Origin: Rhodanobacter sp. PCA2
GTDB lineage: Bacteria; Pseudomonadota; Gammaproteobacteria; Xanthomonadales; Rhodanobacteraceae
NCBI RefSeq assembly: GCF_013620825.1
Contig: NZ_NJIC01000012.1
Location: 1 to 64,000, forward strand
Direction of reading: 5' to 3'
Length of the DNA stretch: 64,000 nt
Shown: piece by piece, positions 1-9,762 of the stretch
Position numbering within the stretch: position 1 is the first letter of the stretch
How the letters are laid out: every line of letters begins with the position of its first letter
Translations under genes and position numbers: made by a program
The notes under the pieces: generated by a model
The model's database searches: none
Seen by the model: the letters and a program-made list of their open reading frames with translations, nothing else
Told to the model about the DNA's origin: nothing

Positions 1-20
1 GGGTGCTCCTCTCTTTGGTT

Positions 21-48
21 ACTTTCTCTCGGGCACGCGAGAGAAAGT
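21..48. repeat. Intergenic inverted repeat downstream of phaZ
   Basis: An 11-bp perfect stem (ACTTTCTCTCG at 21-31 and its complement at 38-48) encloses a 6-base loop. It lies about 90 bases past the stop of the leftward phaZ gene. Sequences of this type (a ...GGTTACTTTCTCTC... arm with a matching arm) are, from general knowledge, common dispersed intergenic elements in Xanthomonadales and related proteobacteria. It could also stop transcription, but no T-tract follows the stem on either strand. The left edge of the window hides its full extent. Confidence 0.5.
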
Positions 49-135
49 GACTCGGGCGCCGACAGGCGCACGAAACCGCTTTGTCTCTGGTCCTAGCCCA
101 TCGGGCAGGCGCATCGATCCGCGCGCCAGCGCGTA

Positions 136-1389
136 CTACTTCTCCGGGCGATCAAACTTCCGGATGAAGTCCCGTACCTGCGGATAGACGATCTCGCGCC
201 AGCGCCGGCCGCTGAAGATGCCGTAGTGGCCGGCGCCATCGATCACCTTGTGTGCGCGGAGCCTGGCCGGGATGCTGCTGCACAGTTCCTGGGCGGCCTC
301 GGTCTGGCCCAGGCCGGAGATGTCGTCGAGTTCGCCTTCCACGGTGAGCAGGGCGCTCCGGGTGATCGCGGCGGGGTTGACCCGCTCGCCGCGCACGTCC
401 CACAGACCGCGCGGCAGCAGGAACTGCTGGAACACGGTGGCGATGGTGTCGAGGTAGAACTCGGCCGGCAGGTCGAGCACGGCGTTGTATTCGTCGTAGA
501 AGCGGCGGTGCGATTCGGCGTCGTCGAGGTCGCCGCGCAGCAGGTTCTCGTAGAAGTCCCAGTGCGATTGCAGGTGGCGGCCGGGGTTCATCGCGACGAA
601 TCCGGCGTGCTGCAGGAAGCCTGGATAGACCTCGCGGCCGTGGCCGGGATAGTTCGGCGGCACGGTGTGGATCACGTTGCCCTTGAACCAGGCCAGCGGC
701 TGGGTGGTGGCGAGGTTGTTGACGCTGGTGGGGCTGCGCCGCGAGTCGATCGGGCCGCCCATCATGGTGAGGCTGCGCGGCGTGGCCTCGCCGCGCGCGG
801 CCATCAGCGACACCGCCGCCAGCACCGGTACGGTGGGCTGGCACACCGAGATCACGTGCAGCGATTCGGCGCCGATGTGGCGGATGAAGCGCTCGATCAG
901 CGCCACGTAGTCGTCCAGCCCGAACGGGCCGGCGTCGACCGGCACCATGCGCGCGTCCACCCAGTCGGTGACATACACCTTGTGGTCGCGCAGCAGGGTG
1001 CGCACGGTGTCGCGCAGCAGCGTGGCGTGGTGGCCGGACAGCGGCGCCACCACCAGCACCACCGGGGCGTTCTTCATCGTCTCGATGGTGGCCGGATCGT
1101 CGCTGAAGCGCTTGAAGCGCTTCAGCTGGCAGAACGGCGTATCCAGCGCCACGCGCTCGATCACCGCGATCTCGTGGCCGTGCGCCTCGGCCTGGTGGAT
1201 GCCGAAGGCGGGCTTCTCGTAGTCCTTGCCGAGGCGGTGGATCAGCTCGTAGCCGGCGGCCAGGCGCTGCGTGCCCGGCCACGACGCGAACGGGTTGTTC
1301 GCATCGCCGAGCATCTGCGCGTTGGCGTCGGCAAAATGGCTGAGCGGGCCGAGGAAGGCGCGTTGCCACTCGTGGATCTGATAGAGCAT
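136..1389 (-). CDS. phaZ: Intracellular polyhydroxybutyrate depolymerase
   Basis: This 417-residue protein is an intracellular PHB depolymerase that degrades amorphous storage granules in the cytoplasm to 3-hydroxybutyrate units. It has the alpha/beta-hydrolase layout of the PhaZ1 family. The nucleophile is a cysteine in a lipase-box-like SVCQP (C183), the acid is D355 in GELDD, and the base is H388 in GAGHYGIFSG. These positions equal the C183/D355/H388 triad known for the Ralstonia enzyme, and the length is normal for the family. There is no signal peptide, which fits the intracellular type. No polymer synthase gene is nearby, so it is unlinked from the rest of PHB metabolism. About 200 bases without another gene separate its start from the rightward cupin gene. 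Confidence 0.93.
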   Translation of the reverse strand: MLYQIHEWQRAFLGPLSHFADANAQMLGDANNPFASWPGTQRLAAGYELIHRLGKDYEKPAFGIHQAEAHGHEIAVIERVALDTPFCQLKRFKRFSDDPATIETMKNAPVVLVVAPLSGHHATLLRDTVRTLLRDHKVYVTDWVDARMVPVDAGPFGLDDYVALIERFIRHIGAESLHVISVCQPTVPVLAAVSLMAARGEATPRSLTMMGGPIDSRRSPTSVNNLATTQPLAWFKGNVIHTVPPNYPGHGREVYPGFLQHAGFVAMNPGRHLQSHWDFYENLLRGDLDDAESHRRFYDEYNAVLDLPAEFYLDTIATVFQQFLLPRGLWDVRGERVNPAAITRSALLTVEGELDDISGLGQTEAAQELCSSIPARLRAHKVIDGAGHYGIFSGRRWREIVYPQVRDFIRKFDRPEK

Positions 1390-1596
1390 GGGGCGACCGG
1401 CATGTGCTGGAAGCGCCTCATCTTACCCCCGTTTGGATCGTTTGTATTGCATTGCCGCAAGAGCGATCGTCAAGGCGATCAAGGGCTTGGCTTGTGCCGC
1501 GTTGACGGCGCCCGGCGTCGCGCGTAGCGTCGCGCCAGGGTTTCGCTGCGTGACGCTGCGCAGGCAGCGGCTGCCTTGCCCAGGGGGGGAATCGAC

Positions 1597-2613
1597 ATGG
1601 CTGCAGTGGGGATCGACGTGCAAACGTCTCCGGAAGCGCGGACGCAACGCCGGGTTACGCTCGAGCGACGCTCCGCGGCGGAGTTGCCGTATCCGGTCTT
1701 CGTGCGGGAGTACATCGCCCGCAACCGTCCGGTGGTGGTGGAGAACGCACTGCAGGCCTGCCCGGCGCGGCAGCGATGGACGCCGGAATATTTCCGCGAA
1801 CGCTTCGGGGGCAAACGCATCCAGGTCAGCCCCAGCGAGCAGATGACGTTCGCCGATTTCATCGACGCGGTGCTGGCCTCGCGCGAGGACGCGCCGGGGC
1901 CCTACATGTACCGCCTGTTCATCGGACCGCACATGCCGGAGTTGCTGCCGGACCTGGAGCCGCTCAACCCCTATGCGTTCCCGCGGCGGCTGGCGAGCCC
2001 GCTGATGCCGCAGCGATGGCGCCGCCCGGACGGCTACCTCAAGTTGCTGATCGGTGGCATCGGCGGCCGCTTTCCGTTCCTGCACTACGACCTCGAGAAC
2101 GCGCACGCGACGATCACCGAGATTCACGGCGACAAGGAGTTCATCCTGTATCCGCCGGAAGACTCCGCCTTCATGTACCCCAAGCCGGGCATGCCGAACC
2201 AGTCGACCATCCCGGACGTGCAACGGGTCGACCCGGCGCGCTTCCCGTTGTACGAGCGCGCCACGCAATATCACACCGTGTTGCATCCGGGCGACATGGT
2301 GTTCGTGCCCTCGCGCTGGTGGCACGGCGCACGTGCGCTGTCGCCGTCGATCTCGATCTGCCAGAACGTGCTCGACGGTTCGAACTGGGGCGGCTACGTC
2401 GACGAGCTGTGTTCCCGCAGCAGCGGCTTGTCCGGACCCAAGCGCCAGGCCAAGCGGATGTACCTGAGCGCGCTCGGCGGCTTGCTGTCGACGCTGGAAC
2501 GCTGGCCACGACGTTCCGCTGCGGGGGCGGCGGGGCGCATCGCGCGACTGTCGCCGGTGACCTGCGACGAGGCGGGCGACTCCACCGCCTGGGCCGTCGC
2601 CAACTGGAAATAG
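1597..2613 (+). CDS. Cupin-like (JmjC-type) putative Fe(II)/2-oxoglutarate oxygenase
   Basis: A 338-residue soluble protein with a Cupin_8/JmjC-like fold. The likely iron ligands are H and D of FLHYDLEN (about residue 165) and the later H of a PGDMVFVPSRWWHG segment (about residue 245). An N-terminal FVREYIARNRPVVV segment is typical of this superfamily. Members hydroxylate proteins or small molecules; the substrate here cannot be read from sequence. The start at 1597 is chosen because a purine run (AGGGGGGGA) sits 6 bases upstream; a TTG 21 bases earlier would lie before that ribosome site. It converges with the RDD gene, leaving 9 bases between the stops. Family assignment is good, function unknown. 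Confidence 0.8.
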   Translation: MAAVGIDVQTSPEARTQRRVTLERRSAAELPYPVFVREYIARNRPVVVENALQACPARQRWTPEYFRERFGGKRIQVSPSEQMTFADFIDAVLASREDAPGPYMYRLFIGPHMPELLPDLEPLNPYAFPRRLASPLMPQRWRRPDGYLKLLIGGIGGRFPFLHYDLENAHATITEIHGDKEFILYPPEDSAFMYPKPGMPNQSTIPDVQRVDPARFPLYERATQYHTVLHPGDMVFVPSRWWHGARALSPSISICQNVLDGSNWGGYVDELCSRSSGLSGPKRQAKRMYLSALGGLLSTLERWPRRSAAGAAGRIARLSPVTCDEAGDSTAWAVANWK

Positions 2614-2622
2614 CGCCGACCT

Positions 2623-3108
2623 TCAGTCGATGCGCCGCAGTTCGGTACCCGCGGCGAGGTCGTGCAACGCGCGGCGGCGCGGGTCGAACAGCGCCACCGC
2701 GAGCCACAGCACCCATGCGCCCAGCACGGCCCACAGCGTGGCACGCAAGCCGATCGCCGGCTCCAGCGCCAGCAGCAGCAAGGGCGCGGCGGCGACCAGC
2801 ACGCGGATCACGGCCTGCTGCAGGCTGATCGCGCCGCCGTCGTCGCGACTCACGCGGATGCGCCACGGCCGCATGCCCAGCGTCTGCCCGCCGCGCTGCC
2901 ACGAGGCGACGAAATAGGCGGCGACCACCACGCCTTGCAGCACCTGGTACCAGAGCGGGACCACGGCGTGTGCGCCGGTCTCGATCAGGCGGCCGCCGGT
3001 GGCGAGCTGGCAGAGCAGGCCCACCACCATCACGATCGCCACCACGATCAGCAGGTCGTACAGCAGCGCGGCGAGGCGGCGCCACAGTGGACAGGGTTCA
3101 TGGCTCAT
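2623..3108 (-). CDS. RDD family membrane protein
   Basis: A 161-residue integral membrane protein with three or four hydrophobic segments. It shows the family features: an early WRRLAALLYDLL segment with the R and D residues, and a GMRPWRIRV loop followed by further helices. RDD proteins have been linked to ion transport in some bacteria, but the role here is unknown. The start at 3108 (MSHEP...) is preferred. Upstream in-frame ATG/GTG codons would run into the divergent xerD gene and add a sequence unlike the family. It is divergent from xerD with 40 bases between the starts. Confidence 0.8.
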   Translation of the reverse strand: MSHEPCPLWRRLAALLYDLLIVVAIVMVVGLLCQLATGGRLIETGAHAVVPLWYQVLQGVVVAAYFVASWQRGGQTLGMRPWRIRVSRDDGGAISLQQAVIRVLVAAAPLLLLALEPAIGLRATLWAVLGAWVLWLAVALFDPRRRALHDLAAGTELRRID

Positions 3109-3148
3109 CTGCTTGCGCTCGCCGCGCGCGACATCCAGCATCGTGCGC

Positions 3149-4066
3149 ATGAAGAAGGAAGAAACGACCGCCAGTATCGCCGATGCGGATGCCGCCAGCA
3201 TCGACGCGTTCCTCGAACGCGTGTGGTCCGAGGACGGGCTCGCCGACCGCACGCTGGAAGCCTACCGCCGCGACCTCGAGGCGCTGGCGCGCTGGCTGGC
3301 GGCGCGCGGCCGCTCGCTGCGCGACGCGCGGCGCGAGGATGTTTCCGCCTACCACGGCAGCCAGCACGGCGCGATCCGTTCGATGGCGCGGCGGCAGTCG
3401 TCGTTCCGCCGCTACTACGGTTTCCGCGCCCGCGAGCAGGCGGGTTTCGAGGACCCCACGCTGCTGATCGAGCGCCCGCGCATGCCGCGCAGCCTGCCCA
3501 AGGCGCTGGCCGAGCGCGAGATCGAGGCGCTGCTGAACGCCCCGGACACCGACGGCACGCTGGGCCTGCGCGACCGCGCGATGCTGGAGCTGATGTACGC
3601 CTCGGGCCTGCGCGTGTCCGAGCTGGTGGAACTTCCGCTGGTCGCGCTGAATCCGCGCCAGGGCGTGCTGCGCGTCACCGGCAAGGGCGGCAAGGACCGG
3701 CTGGTGCCGGTGGGCGAGGTGGCGCTGGGCTACATCGAGAGCTACCTCGCCGCCGCGCGCCCGGCGCTCGCGAAGGGCCGCCAGCCCGCGGCGCTGTTCC
3801 TCAGCAGGCGCGGCGAGGGCATGACGCGGCAGATGTTCTGGACGCTGGTGAAGCGCCATGCGCTCAAGGTCGGCATCCAGGCGAAGCGCATCTCGCCGCA
3901 CGTGCTCAGGCATTCCTTCGCCACCCACCTGCTCAACCACGGCGCCGACCTGCGCGCGCTGCAGATGCTGCTGGGCCACAGCGCGCTGAGCACCACGCAG
4001 ATCTACACGTTGGTGGCGAAGGAAGGCCTGAAGCGCCTGCACGCCCGGCACCATCCCCGCGGCTGA
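3149..4066 (+). CDS. xerD: Tyrosine recombinase XerD
   Basis: A 305-residue site-specific recombinase that, with XerC, resolves chromosome dimers at dif under FtsK control. The N-terminal SAM-like core-binding domain spans about residues 15-105 and the catalytic domain the rest. The active-site set is R155 (ASGLRVSEL), K179 (GKGGKDR), H251 and R254 (HVLRHSFATH), H277 (LLGHSAL) and nucleophile Y286 (QIYT). Each lies exactly seven residues after its E. coli XerD counterpart, so the enzyme looks fully active. The start MKKEETT at 3149 gives the expected length. The adjacent downstream dsbC gene repeats the xerD-dsbC order of many proteobacteria. Confidence 0.95.
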   Translation: MKKEETTASIADADAASIDAFLERVWSEDGLADRTLEAYRRDLEALARWLAARGRSLRDARREDVSAYHGSQHGAIRSMARRQSSFRRYYGFRAREQAGFEDPTLLIERPRMPRSLPKALAEREIEALLNAPDTDGTLGLRDRAMLELMYASGLRVSELVELPLVALNPRQGVLRVTGKGGKDRLVPVGEVALGYIESYLAAARPALAKGRQPAALFLSRRGEGMTRQMFWTLVKRHALKVGIQAKRISPHVLRHSFATHLLNHGADLRALQMLLGHSALSTTQIYTLVAKEGLKRLHARHHPRG

Positions 4067-4143
4067 GTGTCGCATTCACCGCCGTCGCGGGCGCCTGTGC
4101 GAGAATCCGCGGATGGCCGATTCCCCGGGCCCCGAGGTGCACG

Positions 4144-4950
4144 ATGTTGAAAAAGCTGCTGCTGGCCGTGTGCGTCAGCGGATTCGCCCTGACCGCATGC
4201 GCGGCCGATAACGCCACCGCCGCAGACCCGGCCGCCGATGCGCCGGCCCATGCCGCGGTGCTGGGCAACGGCGTCGACGCCTCCGCGCTGAAGCTGGTGC
4301 AGCAGGCGCTGGCCAAGCTGGCGCCGGGCGTGGAAGTGGATGTGGTGAATCGCGCGCCGATGCCGGGTTTCTACCAGGTGATCGCCTCGGGCCAGCTGGT
4401 CTACGTGAGCGAGGACGGCAAGTACCTGCTGAACGGCGACCTGGTCGACCTGGGCAGCAGGAAGAGCCTGAACGACGCGGCCTGGGCCGCCTACCGCAAG
4501 GCCGAGCTGGCCAAGGTGCCGGCGGCCGCGCGCATCGAGTATGCGCCGGCGAACCCGAAGTACCGGGTCACCGTGTTCACCGACGTGTCCTGCCCCTATT
4601 GCAAGGTGCTGCACGAACACATGGCCGAATTCAACAAGGCCGGCATCGCGGTGGACTACCTGGCGTGGCCGCGCGAGGGCGCCACCGACCTGCGCGGCCA
4701 GCCCACGCCGGTCTACAAGGAAATGGTCTCGATCTGGTGCGCCGCCGACCCCAGGGCGGCGTTCACCGCCGCCAAGCAGGGGCAGGCGCCCAAGCCGGCC
4801 AACTGTTCCAACCCGGTGCGCGCCCAGTACGAGCTGGGCCTCAGGCTGGGCGTGAACGGCACGCCGGCGATCTTCACCGCCGACGGGCGCCAGGTGGGCG
4901 GCTACGTCACCCCGGCGCAGCTGCTGCAGGCGTTGCAGAAGGGCGGCTGA
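4144..4950 (+). CDS. dsbC: Thiol:disulfide interchange protein, DsbC family
   Basis: A 268-residue protein-disulfide isomerase of the periplasm. A short N-terminal DsbC dimerisation domain (about residues 40-115) precedes a thioredoxin fold with the redox motif CPYC at 150-153 and the cis-proline loop GTPAIF near residue 240. A cysteine pair around residues 198-220 matches the second, structural disulfide of DsbC. The N-terminus (MLKKLLLAVCVSGFALTACAAD) is a signal peptide ending in a lipobox-like LTAC, so the protein may be membrane-anchored rather than soluble as in E. coli. It lies 77 bases after xerD on the same strand. Confidence 0.92.
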   Translation: MLKKLLLAVCVSGFALTACAADNATAADPAADAPAHAAVLGNGVDASALKLVQQALAKLAPGVEVDVVNRAPMPGFYQVIASGQLVYVSEDGKYLLNGDLVDLGSRKSLNDAAWAAYRKAELAKVPAAARIEYAPANPKYRVTVFTDVSCPYCKVLHEHMAEFNKAGIAVDYLAWPREGATDLRGQPTPVYKEMVSIWCAADPRAAFTAAKQGQAPKPANCSNPVRAQYELGLRLGVNGTPAIFTADGRQVGGYVTPAQLLQALQKGG

Positions 4951-5083
4951 GCCGGCGGCGGCCGCGCCCCGCAAGAGGCTGCGGCAGGGCGTTACGGGCG
5001 CCGGCGTGGGCATGCCGTGGTGCAGCATCGCAGGGGCGCATCGGCTAGAATAGGTGTCCCCCGCAACCTGGCGCCGCCCCCGC

Positions 5084-8000
5084 ATGATCGCACTCGACGG
5101 GCAGAACGCCCTTTCGGCCTTCCGTCTCGAACGCCTGAACGCCCGCCTCGATGCCTTGCACCGCGGTATCCGCGTGCAGGCCGCGTGGTTCGTGTATTTC
5201 ATCGACGCCGCCGCGGCGCCGGAAGGCACGCTGCGCCAGCGCCTGCTGGACGTGCTGGAGGCAAAGGACGCCGCCCCGGCGCCCGCCACGCTGTGGGTGG
5301 TGCCGCGGCTGGGCACGATCTCGCCGTGGTCGAGCAAGGCCACCGACATCCTGCATGGCGCCGGCTTCGAGCTGCGCCGGGTGGAGCGCGGCACGGCCTG
5401 GCAGCTCGCCGGCATGCCCGACGCCGGCACGCCCGAGCATGCGGCGGTGCTGGCCGTGCTGCACGATGCGATGACGCAGTCGGTGCTGGCGTCGCTGGAC
5501 GAGGCGCAGGGCCTGTTCCTCGCCGGCCAGCCGGGCGAGCTGGTGCACATCGCGCTGGGCGGCGATGCCCGCGCCGCGCTCGCCAGGGCCAATGCGGAAC
5601 TGGGCCTGGCGCTGGCGAGCGACGAGATCGATTATCTCGCCGCGCGCTATGCCGAGCTGGGCCGCGATCCCACCGACGCCGAGCTTTTCATGTTCGCGCA
5701 GGCGAACTCCGAACACTGCCGCCACAAGGTGTTCAACGCGAGCTGGACGGTGGATGGCGCGGACCAGGACAAGAGCCTGTTCGCGATGATCAAGAACACC
5801 CACCAGCACTCGCCCGCGCATACGCTGTCCGCCTACAAGGACAACGCGGCGGTGATCGAGGGCAGCACGGGCAAGCGCTTCTTCGCCGACGCGAACGGCG
5901 TGTGGCGCGGCCACGAGGAACAGATCGACTACGCGATCAAGGTGGAGACGCACAACCATCCCACCGCGATCGCGCCCTGGCCCGGCGCGGCCACCGGCGC
6001 CGGCGGCGAGATCCGCGACGAGGGCGCCACCGGTCGCGGCGCCAAGCCCAAGGCGGGGCTCACCGGGTTCTCGGTGTCCGACCTGCGCATTCCCGGCCAT
6101 CCGCAGCCGTGGGAAGTGGAGCGCCCGCTGCCGCCGCGCATGGCCAGTGCGTTCGAGATCATGCGCGACGGCCCGCTGGGCGCCGCCGCGTTCAACAACG
6201 AATTCGGCCGCCCCTGCCTGGGCGGCTACTTCCGCAGCTACGAACACGAGACCGCCGAGGTGGGCCTGCGCCGCGGCTACGACAAGCCGATCATGCTGGC
6301 CGGCGGCATCGCCAACATCCGTCGCGACCACGTGCAGAAGCGCGCGGTGCAGCCCGGACATGCGGTGATCGTGCTCGGCGGCCCGGCGATGCTGATCGGC
6401 CTGGGCGGCGGCGCGGCCTCGTCGGTGGCTTCGGGCGCGTCGAGCGCCGAGCTGGACTTCGCCTCCGTGCAGCGCGACAACGCCGAGATGGAGCGTCGCT
6501 GCCAGCAGGTGATCGACGCCTGCTGGGCGCGCGGCGAGGCCAACCCCATCGTCAGCATCCACGACGTGGGCGCGGGCGGCCTCTCCAACGCGATCCCGGA
6601 AATCCTCAACGACGCCGACGTGGGCGGCGAGATCGACCTCTCCAAGGTGCCTTGCGACGATCCCTCGCTGTCGCCGATGCAGGTGTGGAGCAACGAGTCG
6701 CAGGAACGCTACGTGCTCGCCATCGCCCAGGAAAACCTGGCCGAGTTCGAGGGTTACTGCGCACGCGAGCGCTGCCCCTACGCGGTGGTCGGTACTGCCA
6801 CCGCCGAGCGCGTGCTGCGCGTCACCGATCCGCGCCGCGACCTCGTGGTGATCGACTTCCCCATGGACGTGCTGTTCGGCAAGCCGCCGCGCATGCATCG
6901 CGACGCCAAGCGCATCAAGCCGCGCGTGGACCTGGTGCCCGACCTCACCGGCATCGGCATGGACGAGGCGCTGCTGCGCGTGCTGCGCCTGCCCACCGTG
7001 GGCAGCAAGAGCTTCCTCATCAACATCGGCGACCGCACCGTGGGCGGCCTCAACCATCGCGACCCGATGGTGGGCCCGTGGCAGGTGCCGGTGGCCGACT
7101 GCGCGGTGACGATGGCCGACTTCAGCGGCTACCGCGGCGAAGCGATGGCGATGGCCGAGCGCGCCCCGGTGGCGCTGCTCAATAGCGCCGACGCCGCGCG
7201 GCTGGCGGTGGGCGAGGCGATCACCAACCTCGCCGCCGCGCCGATCGAAAACCTCGGCGATATCCGCCTGTCCGCAAACTGGATGGCCGCGGTGAACCAT
7301 CCTGGCGAAGACGCCGCGCTGTTCGACGCGGTGAAGGCCGTGGGCATGGAACTGTGCCCGCAGCTCGACATCTCCATCCCGGTCGGCAAGGACTCGCTGT
7401 CCATGCAGACCGTGTGGAAGGACGGCGACACCCCGCAGCGCACGGTCGCGCCGGTGTCGCTGGTGGTCACCGGCTTCGCGCGCGTGGACGACGTGCGCCG
7501 CACGCTCACGCCGCAGCTGAAGCTCGACCGCGGCGACACCGATCTGTGGCTGCTCGACCTCGGCGGCGGCCGCGACCGCCTCGGCGCTTCCGCGCTGACC
7601 CAGGTGTTCAACCGCAGCGGCGGCGTGCCGCCGAACCTCGATGACCCGAAGCGCCTCAAGGCGCTGTTTGAACTGGTGCAGGAGGCGAACCGCAACGGCC
7701 TGCTGCTGGCCTATCACGACCGTTCCGACGGCGGCGTCATCGTCACCCTGCTGGAGATGGCCTTCGCCGGCCATTGCGGCCTGGAAATCCAGGTCGACGG
7801 CTGGGCCGAGGCCACGCTGCGCGCGCTGTTCAACGAAGAGCTGGGCGCCGTGCTGCAGGTGACCACGGTGAACCGCGAAGCGTTCGAAGCCCTGCTGGTG
7901 AAGCACGACCTCGCCGGCATGAGCTACCGCATCGGCCGGCCCAAGGAGAAGCTGGGCATCAAGCTGTACTCGGGCGGCGAGACGCTGTTCAAGTGGAACT

Positions 8001-8956
8001 GGAGCGTGCTGTACCGCGCCTGGAACGAGACCAGCCACGCGATGCAGCAGCTGCGCGACAACCCCGCCAGCGCCGACGCCGAACTGGCGTGGCGGCTGGA
8101 CGATGCCGATCCGGGCCTCAGCCCGAAACTCGTGTTCGACCCGGCCGAGGACGTCGCCGCGCCGCTCATCCACGCCGCCATCGCCGGCCGCGCGAAGCCG
8201 CGCGTGGCGATCCTGCGCGAGCAGGGCGTCAACGGCCAGGTGGAGATGGCCGCCGCGTTCACGCGCGCCGGCTTCGAGGCGGTGGACGTGCACATGACCG
8301 ACCTCGCCAGCGGCCGGGTGAAGCTTGCCGATTTCCGCGGCTTCGCCGCCTGCGGCGGCTTCTCCTACGGCGACGTGCTGGGCGCCGGCCGCGGCTGGGC
8401 CACCTCGATCCTGTACAACGACCACCTGCGCGCGGAGTTCAGCGCGTTCTTCGCCGACCCGACGAAGTTCGCGCTCGGCGTGTGCAACGGCTGCCAGATG
8501 ATGAGCCAGCTCAAGGACATCATCCCCGGCGCGCAGCACTGGCCCAAATTCCTGCGCAACGCCTCCGAGCAGTACGAGGCGCGCGTGGCCACGCTCGAAG
8601 TGCTGGACTCGCCCAGCATCTTCTTCAAGGGCATGACCGGCTCGCGCATCCCGGTGGCGGTGGCGCACGGCGAAGGGCGCGTGCACTTCCCGAACACCTG
8701 CAGCCCGTCCAAGGCGCAGGCGGCGCTGCGCTTCGTGGACAACCACGGCAAGCCCACCGAGCACTTCCCGCTGAACCCGAACGGTTCGCCCGGCGGCCTC
8801 GCCGGTTTCACCGCCGCCGAGGGGCGCGTGACCATCCTGATGCCGCATCCGGAACGCGTGTTCCGCAGCGTGCAGATGAGCTGGGCGCCGAAGACCTGGG
8901 GCGAGGATTCGCCGTGGATGCGCATGTTCCGCAATGCACGGGTGTGGTGCGGCTGA
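5084..8956 (+). CDS. purL: Phosphoribosylformylglycinamidine synthase
   Basis: This 1290-residue single-chain FGAR amidotransferase carries out the fourth step of purine synthesis in the cytoplasm: FGAR + glutamine + ATP to FGAM. It has the large proteobacterial PurL architecture: N-terminal PurS-like domain, two AIRS-like synthetase halves (the first containing [20 protein letters not shown]), and a C-terminal class I glutaminase with nucleophile C1134 in GVCNGCQMM and H1255/E1257 in MPHPER. The ATG at 5084 aligns with the usual N-terminus ([15 protein letters not shown]); a GTG 30 bases upstream is not needed. A TAGAAT hexamer at 5046-5051 could be a -10 element, though no good -35 is visible. 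Confidence 0.97.
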   Translation: MIALDGQNALSAFRLERLNARLDALHRGIRVQAAWFVYFIDAAAAPEGTLRQRLLDVLEAKDAAPAPATLWVVPRLGTISPWSSKATDILHGAGFELRRVERGTAWQLAGMPDAGTPEHAAVLAVLHDAMTQSVLASLDEAQGLFLAGQPGELVHIALGGDARAALARANAELGLALASDEIDYLAARYAELGRDPTDAELFMFAQANSEHCRHKVFNASWTVDGADQDKSLFAMIKNTHQHSPAHTLSAYKDNAAVIEGSTGKRFFADANGVWRGHEEQIDYAIKVETHNHPTAIAPWPGAATGAGGEIRDEGATGRGAKPKAGLTGFSVSDLRIPGHPQPWEVERPLPPRMASAFEIMRDGPLGAAAFNNEFGRPCLGGYFRSYEHETAEVGLRRGYDKPIMLAGGIANIRRDHVQKRAVQPGHAVIVLGGPAMLIGLGGGAASSVASGASSAELDFASVQRDNAEMERRCQQVIDACWARGEANPIVSIHDVGAGGLSNAIPEILNDADVGGEIDLSKVPCDDPSLSPMQVWSNESQERYVLAIAQENLAEFEGYCARERCPYAVVGTATAERVLRVTDPRRDLVVIDFPMDVLFGKPPRMHRDAKRIKPRVDLVPDLTGIGMDEALLRVLRLPTVGSKSFLINIGDRTVGGLNHRDPMVGPWQVPVADCAVTMADFSGYRGEAMAMAERAPVALLNSADAARLAVGEAITNLAAAPIENLGDIRLSANWMAAVNHPGEDAALFDAVKAVGMELCPQLDISIPVGKDSLSMQTVWKDGDTPQRTVAPVSLVVTGFARVDDVRRTLTPQLKLDRGDTDLWLLDLGGGRDRLGASALTQVFNRSGGVPPNLDDPKRLKALFELVQEANRNGLLLAYHDRSDGGVIVTLLEMAFAGHCGLEIQVDGWAEATLRALFNEELGAVLQVTTVNREAFEALLVKHDLAGMSYRIGRPKEKLGIKLYSGGETLFKWNWSVLYRAWNETSHAMQQLRDNPASADAELAWRLDDADPGLSPKLVFDPAEDVAAPLIHAAIAGRAKPRVAILREQGVNGQVEMAAAFTRAGFEAVDVHMTDLASGRVKLADFRGFAACGGFSYGDVLGAGRGWATSILYNDHLRAEFSAFFADPTKFALGVCNGCQMMSQLKDIIPGAQHWPKFLRNASEQYEARVATLEVLDSPSIFFKGMTGSRIPVAVAHGEGRVHFPNTCSPSKAQAALRFVDNHGKPTEHFPLNPNGSPGGLAGFTAAEGRVTILMPHPERVFRSVQMSWAPKTWGEDSPWMRMFRNARVWCG

Positions 8957-9693
8957 GCGCCCCTGCGTCGCCGCGCCGGTGGCTGGCCTGGCTGCCGGCG
9001 CTGGCGTGGCTGCTGTTGCTCGCCGCCCTGCCGTGGTGGCTGGGTCTGTCATTGCTGCTGGCCTGCGCGCTGGCGCTGTTGTGGCGCGGCGGTCCGCTGC
9101 GGGAATACGCCGCGCTGCTGCGCCGTGCGCTGCGCTGGGGGCTGCCGGGCCTGCTGCTGGCCGTGCTGCGCACGTTCGGCGCGGACGCGCTGGCGTGGCT
9201 GCTGACCCTGCTGGCCGCGCTGGCCGGCTTCTCGCTGCTGGTGCTGCTGGAGAACTGGCTGGATCGCGGCAAACCCCGCGAGCCGTCGCCTTCCCCCGCG
9301 GACGAATGGCCAGAACTCGCGCTGGCGCCGATCGGGCCGACCGGCGCCATCATCGAATTGCGCGCGCCGCAGTGGCGGCCGCTGCAGGGCGGCCTCGCCG
9401 ATCCGCTGGGCGGCGAACTGCGCTGGAGCGACGAAGCGGTGCGACTGGCCGACGGCCAGCGGCTGTACGGCGTGGAGCCGTGCTGCGATCTCGATGCCGA
9501 AGGGCGCTGGCTGGTGCTGCCCATGGCTGGGCGCCGCGGCGTGCTGCTGCTGGACCGGCGGCACGACCGCCGGCATCGCCTGCGCGGCTGGCTGCTGGCC
9601 GGCTGGCACGAAGGCCAGCCGTGGCTGAGCCGCGGCGAGGAGCGCGCCCCGCTGGCCGTCAACCACGTGCTGGGCCACGACGAAGGCGATTGA
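8947..9693 (+). CDS. Predicted inner-membrane protein of unknown function
   Basis: About 248 residues. The first 100 hold three or four strongly hydrophobic helices rich in Leu and Trp, followed by a soluble C-terminal half with repeated [14 protein letters not shown]-like basic segments. No family is recognised. No ATG is available near the start. A GTG at 8947 (or 8944) overlaps the last codons of purL, suggesting translation coupled to purL. A two-cysteine patch (EPCCDLD, about residue 180) may bind a metal or be structural. Codon use matches the neighbours, so it is probably a real gene; the start is uncertain. Confidence 0.6.
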   Translation: MRLSAPASPRRWLAWLPALAWLLLLAALPWWLGLSLLLACALALLWRGGPLREYAALLRRALRWGLPGLLLAVLRTFGADALAWLLTLLAALAGFSLLVLLENWLDRGKPREPSPSPADEWPELALAPIGPTGAIIELRAPQWRPLQGGLADPLGGELRWSDEAVRLADGQRLYGVEPCCDLDAEGRWLVLPMAGRRGVLLLDRRHDRRHRLRGWLLAGWHEGQPWLSRGEERAPLAVNHVLGHDEGD

Positions 9694-9762
9694 GCCGCCG
9701 TCATCCCTGTCCCCCTTCACGCGTTGCACACGCCACCAGCTTCCCTGCCGCATACTCGTACC

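Noticed and set aside
1-135. Possible gene end or insertion-sequence edge at the left boundary
   Set aside because: Only an inverted repeat is seen; no transposase coding or terminal repeat with a target duplication can be supported.
2662-3148. Plus-strand open frame reading through the RDD gene into xerD
   Set aside because: The upstream part is His/Gln-rich shadow sequence of the RDD gene. Xer family alignment supports the start at 3149.
5045-9052. Open frame of about 1330 codons antisense to purL
   Set aside because: Same GC effect. The Arg/His/Ala-rich translation has no domain, and the plus strand encodes an intact PurL.
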